A stretch of DNA of 64,000 bases, taken from the NCBI RefSeq assembly GCF_017815135.1, contig NZ_JAGJCF010000015.1:1-64000 (forward strand). Direction: 5' to 3'. Positions 9,095-19,883 of the stretch are shown here, piece after piece. The notes beneath the pieces were generated by a model. The model was not told the origin of the DNA, ran no database searches, and saw only the letters and a list, made by a program, of their open reading frames with translations. The position numbers and the translations under genes were made by a program. Each line of letters opens with the position of its first letter. Position 1 is the first letter of the stretch. This DNA comes from Jiella mangrovi. GTDB taxonomy: Bacteria; Pseudomonadota; Alphaproteobacteria; Rhizobiales; Rhizobiaceae.

Positions 9095-9655
9095 TCAAGC
9101 AATCCCGCGATAGAGTTCGGCAAGGGCGAGTGCGATGCCAAGGCCTTTCAGCTCGATCGCTTCCTCTCGCCCGGCCGTCATCTCCGGCTTGCCGAATGCC
9201 CCGTCCTCGCCGCGCGACCAGAGCCAGACGCGGGGCTCGTCCTGGGAGAGGACGAGGTAATGGTGCAGGCTATCGAGGGCGGTGTATTCCTGAGCCTTTT
9301 CGCCGAAGTCAGTGGCCAGCGAGGAGGGTGAGAGAATCTCGGCGACGAGGATCGGACGAGCGCTGGCAAGGCTGATGGCAGAGCTGGCCTCGCGCGGCGT
9401 GACGAGGACGTCCGGGTATCGCACTCCGAGGGGCGTTTTTACGGCGTAATCCGAGCCGGTGACGACGAACCTTGACTGATCGAGGACTGTCTTCAGCACG
9501 AAACCGAGCTGCATCATCAGTTCCGCATGTCTCTCCGTGCCGCCGGTCATCATCTCGACGATCCTCCCGCTGACGAATTCGCGCTTGCCTTCGCGGCCTT
9601 CGTTCCAGCGCAGAAAGTCCTCGACGCTTTTGATGGCAGGGGTCTGGATGTTCAT
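9095..9655 (-). CDS. Uma2-family (DUF820) endonuclease-like protein
   Basis: The 186-aa protein matches the Uma2/DUF820 family, which has a PD-(D/E)XK nuclease-like fold and no settled function. Visible features are KREFVSGRIVEM near the N-terminus, the Asp of VRYPDVLV at about residue 100, and the LVAEILSPSS strand with its Glu, followed by the usual EYTALDSLHHYLVLSQ helix-strand unit. These genes are typical accessory elements, often in many copies per genome. It sits with the DUF3800 relict where the rest of the his operon might be expected. A 123-bp AT-richer gap separates the two. Confidence 0.88.
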   Translation of the reverse strand: MNIQTPAIKSVEDFLRWNEGREGKREFVSGRIVEMMTGGTERHAELMMQLGFVLKTVLDQSRFVVTGSDYAVKTPLGVRYPDVLVTPREASSAISLASARPILVAEILSPSSLATDFGEKAQEYTALDSLHHYLVLSQDEPRVWLWSRGEDGAFGKPEMTAGREEAIELKGLGIALALAELYRGIA

Positions 9656-9876
9656 CGGCGCCTCCGTTTGTCAGCGAAATCGGCAGAACGGCGGGTCATG
9701 CCGGGAGGGCGGTTCGATCAAAGCTTCGAACAAGGCTTCGACCGGCATCGTTTCGTGACGGCATCGTCTCACCATCATAGCCGAAACCGATCCCCTGTGG
9801 AATTGAGGCACAATCGGCTGCTCCCGCTTGCCCCCGTCCAGCCATTTTGCGACGAAGGCGCAGTGGGGAGTATGCC

Positions 9877-10608
9877 ATGCGCGAGATTGTCTTCGACACC
9901 GAAACCACCGGCCTCGACCCTTCGGTCGAGCGGGTGATCGAGATCGGCGGCGTGGAACTGTGGAACCACATTCCGACCGGCCGCGAGTTTCACGTCTTCA
10001 TCAGGCCGGAAGGCCGCAAGGTCGATCCTGCAGCCTTCGACGTTCACGGGATCTCAGACGAATTTCTGGCCGACAAGCCGGTGTTTTCCGAGGTGCTTGA
10101 TGAGTTTCTCGACTTCTTCTCCGATGGCCGGCTGATCGCCCACAACGCATCCTTCGACATGCGCTTCCTCAATGCCGAGCTCGGACGGCTGGGAAAGCCG
10201 CCGCTCGCCCCGGAGCGCGTTCTCGACACGCTGGCGATGGCGCGGCGCAAGTTTCCGATGGCGCCGGCGACGCTGGACGCTTTGTGCTCGCGCTTTTCGA
10301 TCGATACCTCGCGCCGCGACAAGCACGGCGCGCTGCTCGATTCCCAGCTTCTCGCCGACGTCTATATCGAGCTGATCGGCGGCAGGCAGGCGGCGCTTGG
10401 CCTGGTTTTCGGGGCCGACACGGCGGCGGGCGAGGGCGAGGCGGGCGGGACGGTCCACCGGATCGCGCCAAGGCCGGTGCCGCTGGCGCCAAGGGTCAGC
10501 GAGGAGGAGCTGGCCCGGCATCTCGCCTTCGTCGAGACCCTCGGCGAAGACGCGATCTGGTGGCGCTATCTCGACCGGCCCGAAAAGGCAGAGGCCGAGG
10601 CCGGCTGA
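9877..10608 (+). CDS. dnaQ: DNA polymerase III epsilon subunit (3'-5' proofreading exonuclease)
   Basis: DnaQ is the proofreading exonuclease of the replicative polymerase. The DEDDh catalytic set is complete: D7 and E9 (VFDTETTGL), D94 (NASFDMRF), H150 and D155 (HGALLDSQLLADVY). At 243 aa it is of normal length, with a Pro-rich linker and C-terminal segment that would contact the alpha subunit. ATG 9877 has GGGGAG six bases upstream; an ATG five bases earlier is out of frame. It is followed by convergent secB, the usual neighbour in this order. Confidence 0.96.
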   Translation: MREIVFDTETTGLDPSVERVIEIGGVELWNHIPTGREFHVFIRPEGRKVDPAAFDVHGISDEFLADKPVFSEVLDEFLDFFSDGRLIAHNASFDMRFLNAELGRLGKPPLAPERVLDTLAMARRKFPMAPATLDALCSRFSIDTSRRDKHGALLDSQLLADVYIELIGGRQAALGLVFGADTAAGEGEAGGTVHRIAPRPVPLAPRVSEEELARHLAFVETLGEDAIWWRYLDRPEKAEAEAG

Positions 10609-10662
10609 TCGCCACCCTTTGCAGGCTTTGCCGCAAGCTTCGCTCAAAACACCTGAGGCCAT

Positions 10663-10700
10663 GAAAAACGCCGGCTCGATCGCTCGGGCCGGCGTCTGGT
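10663..10700 (-). terminator. Intrinsic terminator of secB, between dnaQ and secB
   Basis: An 8-bp stem (ACGCCGGC at 10668-10675, GCCGGCGT at 10688-10695) with a 12-base loop separates convergent dnaQ and secB. On the minus strand it is followed at once by TTTTT, so it terminates secB. On the plus strand TATTTT follows after a short gap, so it may also serve dnaQ. Confidence 0.75.
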
Positions 10701-10756
10701 ATTTTGCAGCGAGAAAGGATCCTTGGGATCGACCTTCAAAGTCCCCGCAGATCGCC

Positions 10757-11266
10757 TCAGGCGGTCTGCACCTGCTGGCGCGCCCGCTCTTCGGCCATGC
10801 GCTGCTGGAACAGCTTGGCAAAGTCGATCGGGTCGATCATCAGCGGCGGGAAGCCGCCGTTGCGGGTGACGTCGGCGACGACCTGGCGGGCGAAGGGGAA
10901 GAGCAGCCGCGGGCATTCGACGAAGAGCAGCGGCAACATGTGCTCCTGCGGGAAATTCTCCAGCCGGAAGACGCCGCCATATTCGAGTTCGACGGCGAAC
11001 AGCATGTCGGCGCCTTCGCCGGCCTTGGCGTTCAGCGTCAGCCGGACGTCGAATTCGTTCTGGCTGCCCTCGATCTGGTTGGCGCCGACATTGACGCCGA
11101 TATTGATCGCCGGCCCGCGTGCCTGCGAGCGCAGCACCGCCGGGGCATTGGGGCTCTCGAAGGAGAGGTCCTTGATGTACTGGGTGAGGATGTTGAGGCT
11201 CGGCGGCGTGGCGGTCTCGCCGCTCGCGGCGCCATTGGTGCCGTTGGTTTCATCGATCTGGGACAT
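10757..11266 (-). CDS. secB: SecB protein-export chaperone
   Basis: SecB is a cytoplasmic tetrameric chaperone that keeps precursor proteins unfolded and hands them to SecA. The 169-aa product begins MSQIDETNG at 11266, with AAGAAAGG upstream; a longer open frame to 11302 lacks this support. Recognisable SecB segments are [15 protein letters not shown], the [10 protein letters not shown] strand and the [18 protein letters not shown] helix, followed by [13 protein letters not shown]. It sits convergent with dnaQ and in tandem with fxsA, as in many Hyphomicrobiales. Confidence 0.97.
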   Translation of the reverse strand: MSQIDETNGTNGAASGETATPPSLNILTQYIKDLSFESPNAPAVLRSQARGPAINIGVNVGANQIEGSQNEFDVRLTLNAKAGEGADMLFAVELEYGGVFRLENFPQEHMLPLLFVECPRLLFPFARQVVADVTRNGGFPPLMIDPIDFAKLFQQRMAEERARQQVQTA

Positions 11267-11451
11267 CGTCGACCTTTCTTGCTCGTTCCGTGCGAGACGC
11301 ACCCGAAAGGGGCGCTACGCGAGGTGCCGGGCCCTTCCAGCCGGGACGCCCGGGGAGAAATTCGTTCAGCCGTGCGCCTATCACGCAGCCGTGCCAATCA
11401 CAAGGCGAGGTTCCGCTATGGGATATTCGCCACCGCTCGTGCGGGCGCAGC

Positions 11452-11982
11452 TCAGTGGATCGTGCGATTGGGCGGGCTGCCCCCTTCGTCTTCACCGTGC
11501 CAGGGCGAGGAGGGATCCGGCCGGCGCCGATAATCCTCGCCGGAAAGATCGACGACGTCCGGCTGCGTCCGGCTCGCCCGTTCGGGGGTGGCCCCGAAGC
11601 CGCGGGACGTGCCTGACTTCGCCATCACCACCACCTTTTCGCTCAGGCTGCGCCGGATCCAGCTGCGGATGCCGGGCACGAACAGGAGAAAGCCGATGGT
11701 GTCGGAAACGAGGCCCGGCGTCAAAAGCAGGATGCCAGCCGCCATGATCATCACCCCGTCGACGAGTTCGCGCCCCGGCACGCGGCCGGCGCTGGTCTCC
11801 GCCTGGATGCGTTTCAAGGTCCCGATCCCCTGGCGCCTGAGCAGGAAGGACCCGATCACCGCCGTCAGAACGACGAGGCCCAGTGTCGGCCACAGGCCGA
11901 TCAAGTTGCCGACCACGATGAAGACGGCAATCTCCATGACCGGAATGGCCAGGAGGAGGAACGGGATGATGGCGAATGGCAT
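11452..11982 (-). CDS. fxsA: FxsA-family membrane protein
   Basis: A 176-aa inner-membrane protein of the FxsA family (in E. coli a suppressor of F-plasmid exclusion of phage T7); its biochemical role is unknown. Three to four hydrophobic segments are visible: FAIIPFLLLAIPVMEIAVF at the N-terminus, LVVLTAVIGSFLL, and MIMAAGILLLTPGLVSDTIG, which is the family hallmark, followed by a basic region and a polar tail. ATG 11982 is preceded by an AAGGA about 9 bases upstream. The Tim44-like gene diverges from it across about 190 bp. Confidence 0.92.
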   Translation of the reverse strand: MPFAIIPFLLLAIPVMEIAVFIVVGNLIGLWPTLGLVVLTAVIGSFLLRRQGIGTLKRIQAETSAGRVPGRELVDGVMIMAAGILLLTPGLVSDTIGFLLFVPGIRSWIRRSLSEKVVVMAKSGTSRGFGATPERASRTQPDVVDLSGEDYRRRPDPSSPWHGEDEGGSPPNRTIH

Positions 11983-12173
11983 GAGATCGATCCTTGCAGT
12001 CACCCGGCCGTCCATTTTGCATGTCCGGGCTTCTCACGCCGCGCATCGACGTACGCGGCTCAACAGTATAGTGAGGACGAACATAGGAAGGTCCAGCGGC
12101 GATTTGAATGCGGGGGCAGGCGTCTCTATATGAAGACAGTTCTGATCGGCGGAGACGAGGGTGACAGCGCGCA

Positions 12174-12881
12174 ATGAGTTTTGGGACGATTTTTTTTATT
12201 GTGCTTGCGGCGATCGTCCTGTTTCAGCTGCGCAATGTGCTCGGGCGGCGAACAGGCAACGAGCGACCGCCATTCGACCCGTATTCCCGCACTGAAACCT
12301 CCCGGGAAGAGGCGGCGACGAACGGTAACGTCGTCACCTTGCCCAGCAGGCGGTCCGAGGACGACGAGGGCGTGCCGGCGCGCGTGCTCTACGAGAAGGT
12401 GGACAAGGTTGCGACGCCCGGTACGCCGCTCAATGCCGAGCTTCGCAAGATGCGCGACGCCGATCCCGAGTTCGATCCGATCGAGTTCCTCGACGGCGCC
12501 AAGATCGCTTATGAAATGATCGTGACCGGCTTCGCCGATGGCGACCGGCGTCTGCTCAAGGGCCTGCTCTCTCCCGACGTCTTCGCCGATTTCGACAAGG
12601 CGATCGGCGAGCGCGACGCGGCTGGCCAGAAGATGAACTCTTCCTTTGTCGGCATCGACGACGCCAAGATCGTCGCGGCCGAGCTGAAGGAGCGGGAAGC
12701 GCAGATCACCGTGCGCTTCGTCTCGCAGCTGATCAGCGCGACGCTTGCGCCCGACGGTGCGGTCGTCGATGGCGATCCGGAAGCCGTGGTCGAGGTTCGC
12801 GACGTCTGGTCGTTTGCTCGCGACATCAAATCGCGCGATCCCAACTGGAAGCTCGTCGGCACCGAATCCGACGAGGCGTGA
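12174..12881 (+). CDS. Tim44/TimA-like domain protein
   Basis: The 235-aa protein has one N-terminal membrane anchor (residues 4-20) followed by a polar linker and a C-terminal Tim44-like domain (about 85-230) containing FLDGAKIAYEMIVTGFADGD, a strong family signature. Mitochondrial Tim44 tethers Hsp70 to the import channel; the bacterial relatives, called TimA in Caulobacter, are membrane-bound with unknown role. The gene starts a run with mltA, smr and an XRE regulator, 18 bp before mltA. The same order with secB and fxsA upstream is common in rhizobia. Confidence 0.92.
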   Translation: MSFGTIFFIVLAAIVLFQLRNVLGRRTGNERPPFDPYSRTETSREEAATNGNVVTLPSRRSEDDEGVPARVLYEKVDKVATPGTPLNAELRKMRDADPEFDPIEFLDGAKIAYEMIVTGFADGDRRLLKGLLSPDVFADFDKAIGERDAAGQKMNSSFVGIDDAKIVAAELKEREAQITVRFVSQLISATLAPDGAVVDGDPEAVVEVRDVWSFARDIKSRDPNWKLVGTESDEA

Positions 12882-12899
12882 CTTGCCGGAGGACGCGCC

Positions 12900-14018
12900 G
12901 TGGCCGTTTTCCGCCGTCGCCGCTTCGATGAGCTGACCGGGTTTCGCGATGGCGACCATGGCGCCGCCTTCGCGGCGTTTCGGCAAAGCGCCGGTCGCCT
13001 TCTCGCCGGGGCCTTCGAGACAGGGTCTCTCGGGCTCAAGGTCGAGGCCTTCCACGCCGCGGCGCAGGCTGCGATGGCGGCCGATGAGAGCGGTTCGGGC
13101 AGCGGCCCGGATGATGCCGCCTTTGCACGAGGTTTCTTCGAAACCCATTTCGTGCCGCTGGCGATTGTCCCCGACGACGGCGGCTCCGGCCTTCTGACGG
13201 GCTATTACGAGCCGGTGGTCGAGGCCTCGGCCGTTCGCACCGAGCGGTTTCGCTTTCCGCTCTATGGCAAACCGCACGATCTCGTGAAGATCGACGACAT
13301 CAACCGGCCGCCGGGTTTCGATCCCGAATTCCGCTTCGGCCGGCGTTTCGACGACGGGATGATCGGCGAATATTTCGATCGCGGGGAGATCGAGGCCGGC
13401 GCGCTGAAAGGCCGTTGTCTCGAAATCGCGTGGCTGAAGGACAAGGTCGAGGCCTTCTTCATCCATGTGCAGGGATCCGCGCGTCTCATGATGCAGGACG
13501 GGCGGCAGATCCGCGTCGGCTATGCGGCGAAATCGGGCCATGCGTTCACGGCGATCGGGCGCAGCCTCGTGAAGGAAGGCGCGCTGGAGCTGGCGGCAGC
13601 CGACATGAAGGGCATAAGGGCCTGGCTCGCCGCCCATCCCGAACGCCGCGACGAAATTCTGAACCGCAACCGTTCCTTCATCTTCTTTGCCGAAATGCCG
13701 GTCGAAGATCCGGGGCTCGGCCCGCTCGGGGCGGCGAAGGTGCCGCTGACGCCGCTCGCCTCGATCGCCGTCGATCGCCTCCTGTCGACCTATGGCATCC
13801 CGTATTTTCTCTCCAGCGACAGCCTCAAGATCAATGACGCGCCGTTCTGCCGGCTGATGATCGCGCAGGATACCGGTTCGGCGATCCTCGGTCCGGCGCG
13901 GGCCGACATCTTCGTCGGCACGGGCGACGATGCCGGAGCGATTGCCGGGACGATCCGCCATGCCGCGGATTTCTTCGTCCTCGTCCCCCACGATCTGGCG
14001 GACGAGTTGACCCGATGA
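12900..14018 (+). CDS. mltA: MltA-type lytic murein transglycosylase
   Basis: MltA cleaves the MurNAc-GlcNAc bond of peptidoglycan to give 1,6-anhydroMurNAc ends. The 372-aa product carries the MltA domain (LLTGYYEPVVEAS near residue 105) and the C-terminal 3D domain with the catalytic Asp region FVGTGDDAGAIAGTIRHAAD. The GTG start at 12900 has GGAGGA six bases upstream. The N-terminus MAVFRRRRFDELTGF shows neither a lipobox nor an evident signal peptide, unlike E. coli MltA, so export is unclear. Its stop overlaps the smr start (ATGA). Confidence 0.94.
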   Translation: MAVFRRRRFDELTGFRDGDHGAAFAAFRQSAGRLLAGAFETGSLGLKVEAFHAAAQAAMAADESGSGSGPDDAAFARGFFETHFVPLAIVPDDGGSGLLTGYYEPVVEASAVRTERFRFPLYGKPHDLVKIDDINRPPGFDPEFRFGRRFDDGMIGEYFDRGEIEAGALKGRCLEIAWLKDKVEAFFIHVQGSARLMMQDGRQIRVGYAAKSGHAFTAIGRSLVKEGALELAAADMKGIRAWLAAHPERRDEILNRNRSFIFFAEMPVEDPGLGPLGAAKVPLTPLASIAVDRLLSTYGIPYFLSSDSLKINDAPFCRLMIAQDTGSAILGPARADIFVGTGDDAGAIAGTIRHAADFFVLVPHDLADELTR

Positions 14019-14572
14019 CGCGGCGCAAACGCTCGCTCAGCGAGGAGGACAGGCGCCTGTGGGCCAGCGTCGCCCGGCAGGCCGTTCCGATGAAGGGCCG
14101 CTCGCTCGACGATCTGCCGGCGCCCTTGCCGGATCCCGCCCCCGCGGCCAAACCCGCACCGGGCGGGCAAGCCAAGCCAGCGACGGGAATGTCGGCGGCT
14201 TTGAAGGGGCAGCGCATGGTGCCGATGGCAATCCCTGCCGCTCTCCATCCGATCGAGCGGCCGACGCGGCGCAAGATCGCCAAGGGCCGGTTGGCGATCG
14301 ACGCGCGCATCGATCTTCACGAGATGACGCAGTCGGCGGCCCATGCCGCGCTTTCGCGCTTTCTCGCCCAGGCCCAGGCCATGGGTCTGCGGCATGTACT
14401 CGTCATCACCGGGCGCGGCATGCCCGGAGGCTCGCGCGGGATCTTGCGGCGGGTCGTGCCGCAATGGTTCGCCAGCGCCCCGTTTCGCTCCCTCGTCTCC
14501 GGTTTCGACAGCGCCGAGCGTCATCATGGCGGCGAAGGCGCGCTTTATGTCCGCATCAGGCGTCTGAGATGA
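14015..14572 (+). CDS. Smr-domain protein
   Basis: A 185-aa protein with a disordered basic and Pro/Ala-rich N-terminal half and a C-terminal Smr (small MutS-related) domain. Domain signatures are IDLHEMTQSAAHAALSRFL at about residues 95-113 (the DLHxMT motif) and HVLVITGRGMPGGSRGILR (the HxxGxG-type loop). Smr domains bind or nick nucleic acids, and some act on mRNA of stalled ribosomes; the role in this group is not known. It overlaps mltA upstream and the XRE gene downstream, each by ATGA, so all three are coupled. Confidence 0.93.
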   Translation: MTRRKRSLSEEDRRLWASVARQAVPMKGRSLDDLPAPLPDPAPAAKPAPGGQAKPATGMSAALKGQRMVPMAIPAALHPIERPTRRKIAKGRLAIDARIDLHEMTQSAAHAALSRFLAQAQAMGLRHVLVITGRGMPGGSRGILRRVVPQWFASAPFRSLVSGFDSAERHHGGEGALYVRIRRLR

Positions 14573-14976
14573 CCCCGTTCGGCGCCAAGGTCAGGGAACT
14601 GCGCCGCGAGAAGGGGGTGACCCAGCAGGACATGGCCCGGGCCCTCGGCGTCTCGTCGGCCTATCTGTCGGCGCTCGAGCACGGCCGCAGGGGCCGGCCG
14701 ACCTGGGCGATGTTGCAGCGGATCATCGGATATCTCGGCGTCATCTGGGACGAGGCCGAGGAGCTCGAACGTCTCGCCGAACTCTCTCACCCCAAGATCG
14801 TCGTCGAGACGGCGGGCCTGTCTCCGGAGGCCACGCGCCTCGCCAACCGGTTGGCGGAAACGATCGGGTCCCTAAATTCAGACGAGGTCGGCCGTGTGCT
14901 TGCCGAACTCGAACGCTCGGGCGAGGCGGCAGAAGCGCGCCGCAAGGCGCGGCTCGAGGCGCGGCGCCACCGCTAG
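14569..14976 (+). CDS. XRE-family helix-turn-helix regulator
   Basis: A 135-aa protein with a Cro/C1-type HTH at residues 5-60 (VRELRREKGVTQQDMARALG, then SSAYLSALEHGRRGRP). After the HTH comes an alpha-helical region and a basic C-terminal tail. It starts inside the smr stop codon (ATGA overlap), so it belongs to the mltA operon. Proteins of this type follow smr in related genomes, but target genes are unknown; autoregulation of the operon is possible. Confidence 0.92.
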   Translation: MTPFGAKVRELRREKGVTQQDMARALGVSSAYLSALEHGRRGRPTWAMLQRIIGYLGVIWDEAEELERLAELSHPKIVVETAGLSPEATRLANRLAETIGSLNSDEVGRVLAELERSGEAAEARRKARLEARRHR

Positions 14977-16308
<1,332 letters not shown>

Positions 16309-16316
16309 GCATTCGA

Positions 16317-16345
16317 AAAGCCGGGACGATCGTCCCGGCTTTCTT
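16317..16345 (+). terminator. Terminator-like hairpin between mdh and sucC
   Basis: The palindrome AAAGCCGGGACGA / TCGTCCCGGCTTT (16317-16342) forms a 13-bp stem and runs into TTTCTT. It should end or reduce transcription after mdh, so sucC expression would depend on read-through or on its own promoter in the remaining 50 bp. Confidence 0.8.
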
Positions 16346-16392
16346 CCATCATCTCCGCCATCGAGGCTGAAACGAGAGGCCGGACACGTCCC

Positions 16393-17583
<1,191 letters not shown>

Positions 17584-17588
17584 CGAGC

Positions 17589-17786
17589 ATGTCCGATATT
17601 CTGGCCGCCTGGTTGCCGGTTCTGTTGCTGGTGGTCGTGGTGATCTGGCTGATGCGGCGCTCGCGCCGGGCCATGGATCGCCACGTCGCCGACACGGAGG
17701 CGATCAACAATCGCATTCTCGAGGCCAGTCGCGAGACGGTTCAGGAACTGCGCCAGATCCGGACCCTCCTCGAGGAGCGCTCATAG
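17589..17786 (+). CDS. Small single-pass membrane protein of unknown function
   Basis: A 65-aa protein with one hydrophobic helix ([18 protein letters not shown]) followed by a basic stretch and an amphipathic, probably coiled-coil tail ([15 protein letters not shown]). I do not recognise a specific family, although small proteins of this shape occur widely in alphaproteobacteria. ATG 17589 is chosen; GTG 17580, overlapping the sucC stop, would add three residues and would couple it to sucC. It is the first gene of the block separating sucC from sucD. Confidence 0.65.
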   Translation: MSDILAAWLPVLLLVVVVIWLMRRSRRAMDRHVADTEAINNRILEASRETVQELRQIRTLLEERS

Positions 17787-17860
17787 GCGCCGACCGGTCG
17801 ATCCGATCAAGGGTCGGCGTGGCTCGGCGTTCCGGCACGATACTGACGGAGGACAGGCTC

Positions 17861-18481
17861 TTGACTCTGGACGGTCCGACAGTCGCGGCTCGAAGAATGA
17901 GCCGGGCCGCATGGGCTTTCGGCTTTTCGCTCGCGCTGGCAGGCCAGGCGTTGGCCGCAGGTGGCGTGAAGCTGCCGCTGACGCCGCCCGACGGCGCTTC
18001 GAAGACGCTCGCCGACTATATCGAGATCTGCTCGACGGGGATGACCAACATTCCCGAAGCCGGCAGCCTCGCCCTCGAGAGGGGCTGGAAGTTGATGGAC
18101 CCGAATGGCGGCGGGATGGCCGCCGGGTTGGCTGCCGCCGCAGGGCTTTTCTCAGCCACCAAAGACGACGGCAGCTTCCTGACGATCAGCCGGGTGCAGT
18201 TCCCCCATGTCGTCGCATCGAGCTGTCAGATGGTGCTGACGGCCAAGCCAGACGATCTCGATACCGCCAAGCTCGGCGAGATCGACGGCGTTGAAGGCGG
18301 CGGCGGGGTGCTCGGCATGGCCCAGCCGGGCGCCGGCTTCTGGAGCTTCGTCGACGATCAGGGCCGGGTGGTGACCATGACGGCGATGCCGGCGGGCGCC
18401 AGCGGACGCTTCGTCCTCAACATGGGGCGGGCGGAGTTGACGGAGCTCGGCAAGAAGGCGGGGGCTGAGTCGGCGGGTTAG
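17861..18481 (+). CDS. Putative secreted protein of unknown function
   Basis: The protein has a Sec signal peptide (FGFSLALAGQALAAG) with a likely AlaXAla cleavage and a mature part of about 170 residues containing two Cys (EICSTGM and ASSCQMV) that could form a disulfide in the periplasm. TTG 17861 is chosen because GGAGGA lies 7 bases upstream, giving 206 aa; ATG 17897 would start directly at the signal peptide (194 aa). I do not recognise the family. It belongs to the sucC-sucD intervening block. Confidence 0.7.
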   Translation: MTLDGPTVAARRMSRAAWAFGFSLALAGQALAAGGVKLPLTPPDGASKTLADYIEICSTGMTNIPEAGSLALERGWKLMDPNGGGMAAGLAAAAGLFSATKDDGSFLTISRVQFPHVVASSCQMVLTAKPDDLDTAKLGEIDGVEGGGGVLGMAQPGAGFWSFVDDQGRVVTMTAMPAGASGRFVLNMGRAELTELGKKAGAESAG

Positions 18482-18537
18482 CCGGAAAACGCTGATTTCC
18501 AGGCGTCAGGCTTTCCAGTGCGAGTGTTCGCTTGCGG

Positions 18538-19134
18538 ATGGACCTGCAAGGAGACCCGAGAACGTTGTCGCAGGAAGAAATTGCCGGAGCCCCGGCAGGG
18601 GTCGACGCCGCCCAAGTCATCGAGATTGAGATGTCGCCGACGAGATTACGTTTGTTTGCGGTCGGGTGTCTCTTAGCCTCGCTTGGCTCGCTTGCCCTGG
18701 TTCTAACCTGGGATGAGCCAACTGCGGAGGATTTCAAGTACTGGATGATATGGCTTGGGGTCCCATTTTTCGGGTTTGGGGCCTGTGTTTTTTTCTCGCG
18801 GATGACATGGTCCGGACCGGTGGTCGTGTTGTCTCCGGAGGGCCTCCGGGACCGGCGTATGTCGCCGGCGATCATCCCTTGGCCCGCCATTCGATCGGTC
18901 AAGACCCGGTCTTACGGCCGTTCGAAGCTTCTCATTCTAGAAATTGACCGCGACTTTGAACGTCGTCTGTCCTGGTCGCTTATTGCCAGGATCTCGAAAT
19001 GGCCAAACGCGATGTTGGGCGCAAATGGACCTTGGGTCGCGAGCTCTGACCTTCGAATAGCTCACGATCATCTTGTCGAGGCCATTGAGGCATATTGGCA
19101 AGCGTTCGGTCAGACCAAGCCAGACAACGCTTGA
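18538..19134 (+). CDS. STM3941-like membrane protein
   Basis: The protein (about 198 aa) has two hydrophobic segments (LRLFAVGCLLASLGSLALVL and MIWLGVPFFGFGACVFF) followed by a PH-like domain in which VVVLSPEGLRDRRM and IIPWPAIRSV match the STM3941 pattern; that family's function is unknown. Start is uncertain: ATG 18538 is used, while TTG 18565 has AAGGAG upstream at a long spacing. Base composition is less GC-rich than sucC and sucD, with codons such as AGA, TTA and TTT, consistent with recent acquisition. Confidence 0.65.
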   Translation: MDLQGDPRTLSQEEIAGAPAGVDAAQVIEIEMSPTRLRLFAVGCLLASLGSLALVLTWDEPTAEDFKYWMIWLGVPFFGFGACVFFSRMTWSGPVVVLSPEGLRDRRMSPAIIPWPAIRSVKTRSYGRSKLLILEIDRDFERRLSWSLIARISKWPNAMLGANGPWVASSDLRIAHDHLVEAIEAYWQAFGQTKPDNA

Positions 19135-19198
19135 ACTAATGCACCACACAGGATATGTGCCACACATAACCCGTGTAAGCGCTGATCGGCTCGAAGCC

Positions 19199-19483
19199 AT
19201 GGCCAAGAACATCACTCTCGCCATTGACGAGGATCTCCTCGACAAGATGCGTGTCCTCGCGGCGATGCGGCGGACCAGCGTCAACGCCATGGTGCGTGAT
19301 TTTTTTGAGCACGAGGTCAAGCGAGAGGCCACGCAGGCGAACCGTGCTGAAGCCTGGGGTCGCCTTTTCGAGGCCGCTGACAACAACGCCGAACGACGGT
19401 CACGGCGTCTCGGTGACGAAGCGCCGCTGTTCGATCGGGAACTGTTCTACGAAGAGGTCATGCGTGAACGCGGCCTTCTTTGA
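19199..19483 (+). CDS. Antitoxin of a VapBC-type pair
   Basis: A 94-aa protein with an N-terminal ribbon-helix-helix (KNITLAIDEDLLDKMRVLAA, then RRTSVNAMVRDFFEHEVKRE), as in CopG/VapB-type antitoxins, and a charged C-terminal tail expected to wrap the toxin. The downstream PIN-domain gene starts 20 bp inside its 3' end. No strong Shine-Dalgarno is visible. The pair is the last unit of the block between sucC and sucD. Confidence 0.85.
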   Translation: MAKNITLAIDEDLLDKMRVLAAMRRTSVNAMVRDFFEHEVKREATQANRAEAWGRLFEAADNNAERRSRRLGDEAPLFDRELFYEEVMRERGLL

Positions 19484-19883
19484 TACCAATGTCATCGTCT
19501 ATGCGGCCGATACGCATGCTTTCGACCCTGCCAAGCGCGACAAGGCTCGGCAGCTGATGCAGACGCGGCAGATCTTCACGTCGACGCAAGTGATGATGGA
19601 ACTCTACGGCGTCCTGCGGAAGAAGCTGGCCTACGGCGCCGATGCCGCGTCGGGCTGGGTTCGGATGCTTTACGGCGACGACGTCGTCACCCTGTCTGCC
19701 TTCGACGTGATCGAAGCGCTGCAGACGGCGCATCGTTACGACATCTCTCACTGGGACGCACTGATCCTCGTTGCTGCCACCCGATCCGGCCAGGAACTCG
19801 TTTACACCGAGGACCTGAATCACGGTCAGAGCTACGGCAGCGTCAGGGTGTGCAACCCGTTCATCGAAGACTTTCTCGCGTAA
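19464..19883 (+). CDS. vapC: PIN-domain toxin (VapC-like ribonuclease)
   Basis: A 139-aa PIN domain with the acidic catalytic residues in order: Asp in AFFDTNVIVYA, Glu in VMMELYGVL, Asp in ISHWDALIL and Asp in VYTEDLNHG. VapC toxins cut tRNA or rRNA when released from the antitoxin. The GTG start at 19464 overlaps the antitoxin gene by 20 bp and has AGAGG six bases upstream. It ends 18 bp before sucD, so sucD may be co-transcribed with the toxin. Confidence 0.9.
   Translation: MNAAFFDTNVIVYAADTHAFDPAKRDKARQLMQTRQIFTSTQVMMELYGVLRKKLAYGADAASGWVRMLYGDDVVTLSAFDVIEALQTAHRYDISHWDALILVAATRSGQELVYTEDLNHGQSYGSVRVCNPFIEDFLA

Noticed and set aside
11440-11475. tRNA-like stretch GCGCAGCTCAGTGGAT near the fxsA 3' end
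   Set aside because: It resembles the 5' part of a tRNA, but no D-arm closure, anticodon arm or TTCGAATCC arm follows, and it lies inside or at the end of fxsA. At most a chance match.
12126-13991. A 621-codon open frame on the minus strand opposite the Tim44-like gene and mltA
   Set aside because: No family features, high Arg/Gly content, and exact antisense position to two well-supported genes; a GC-rich shadow frame.
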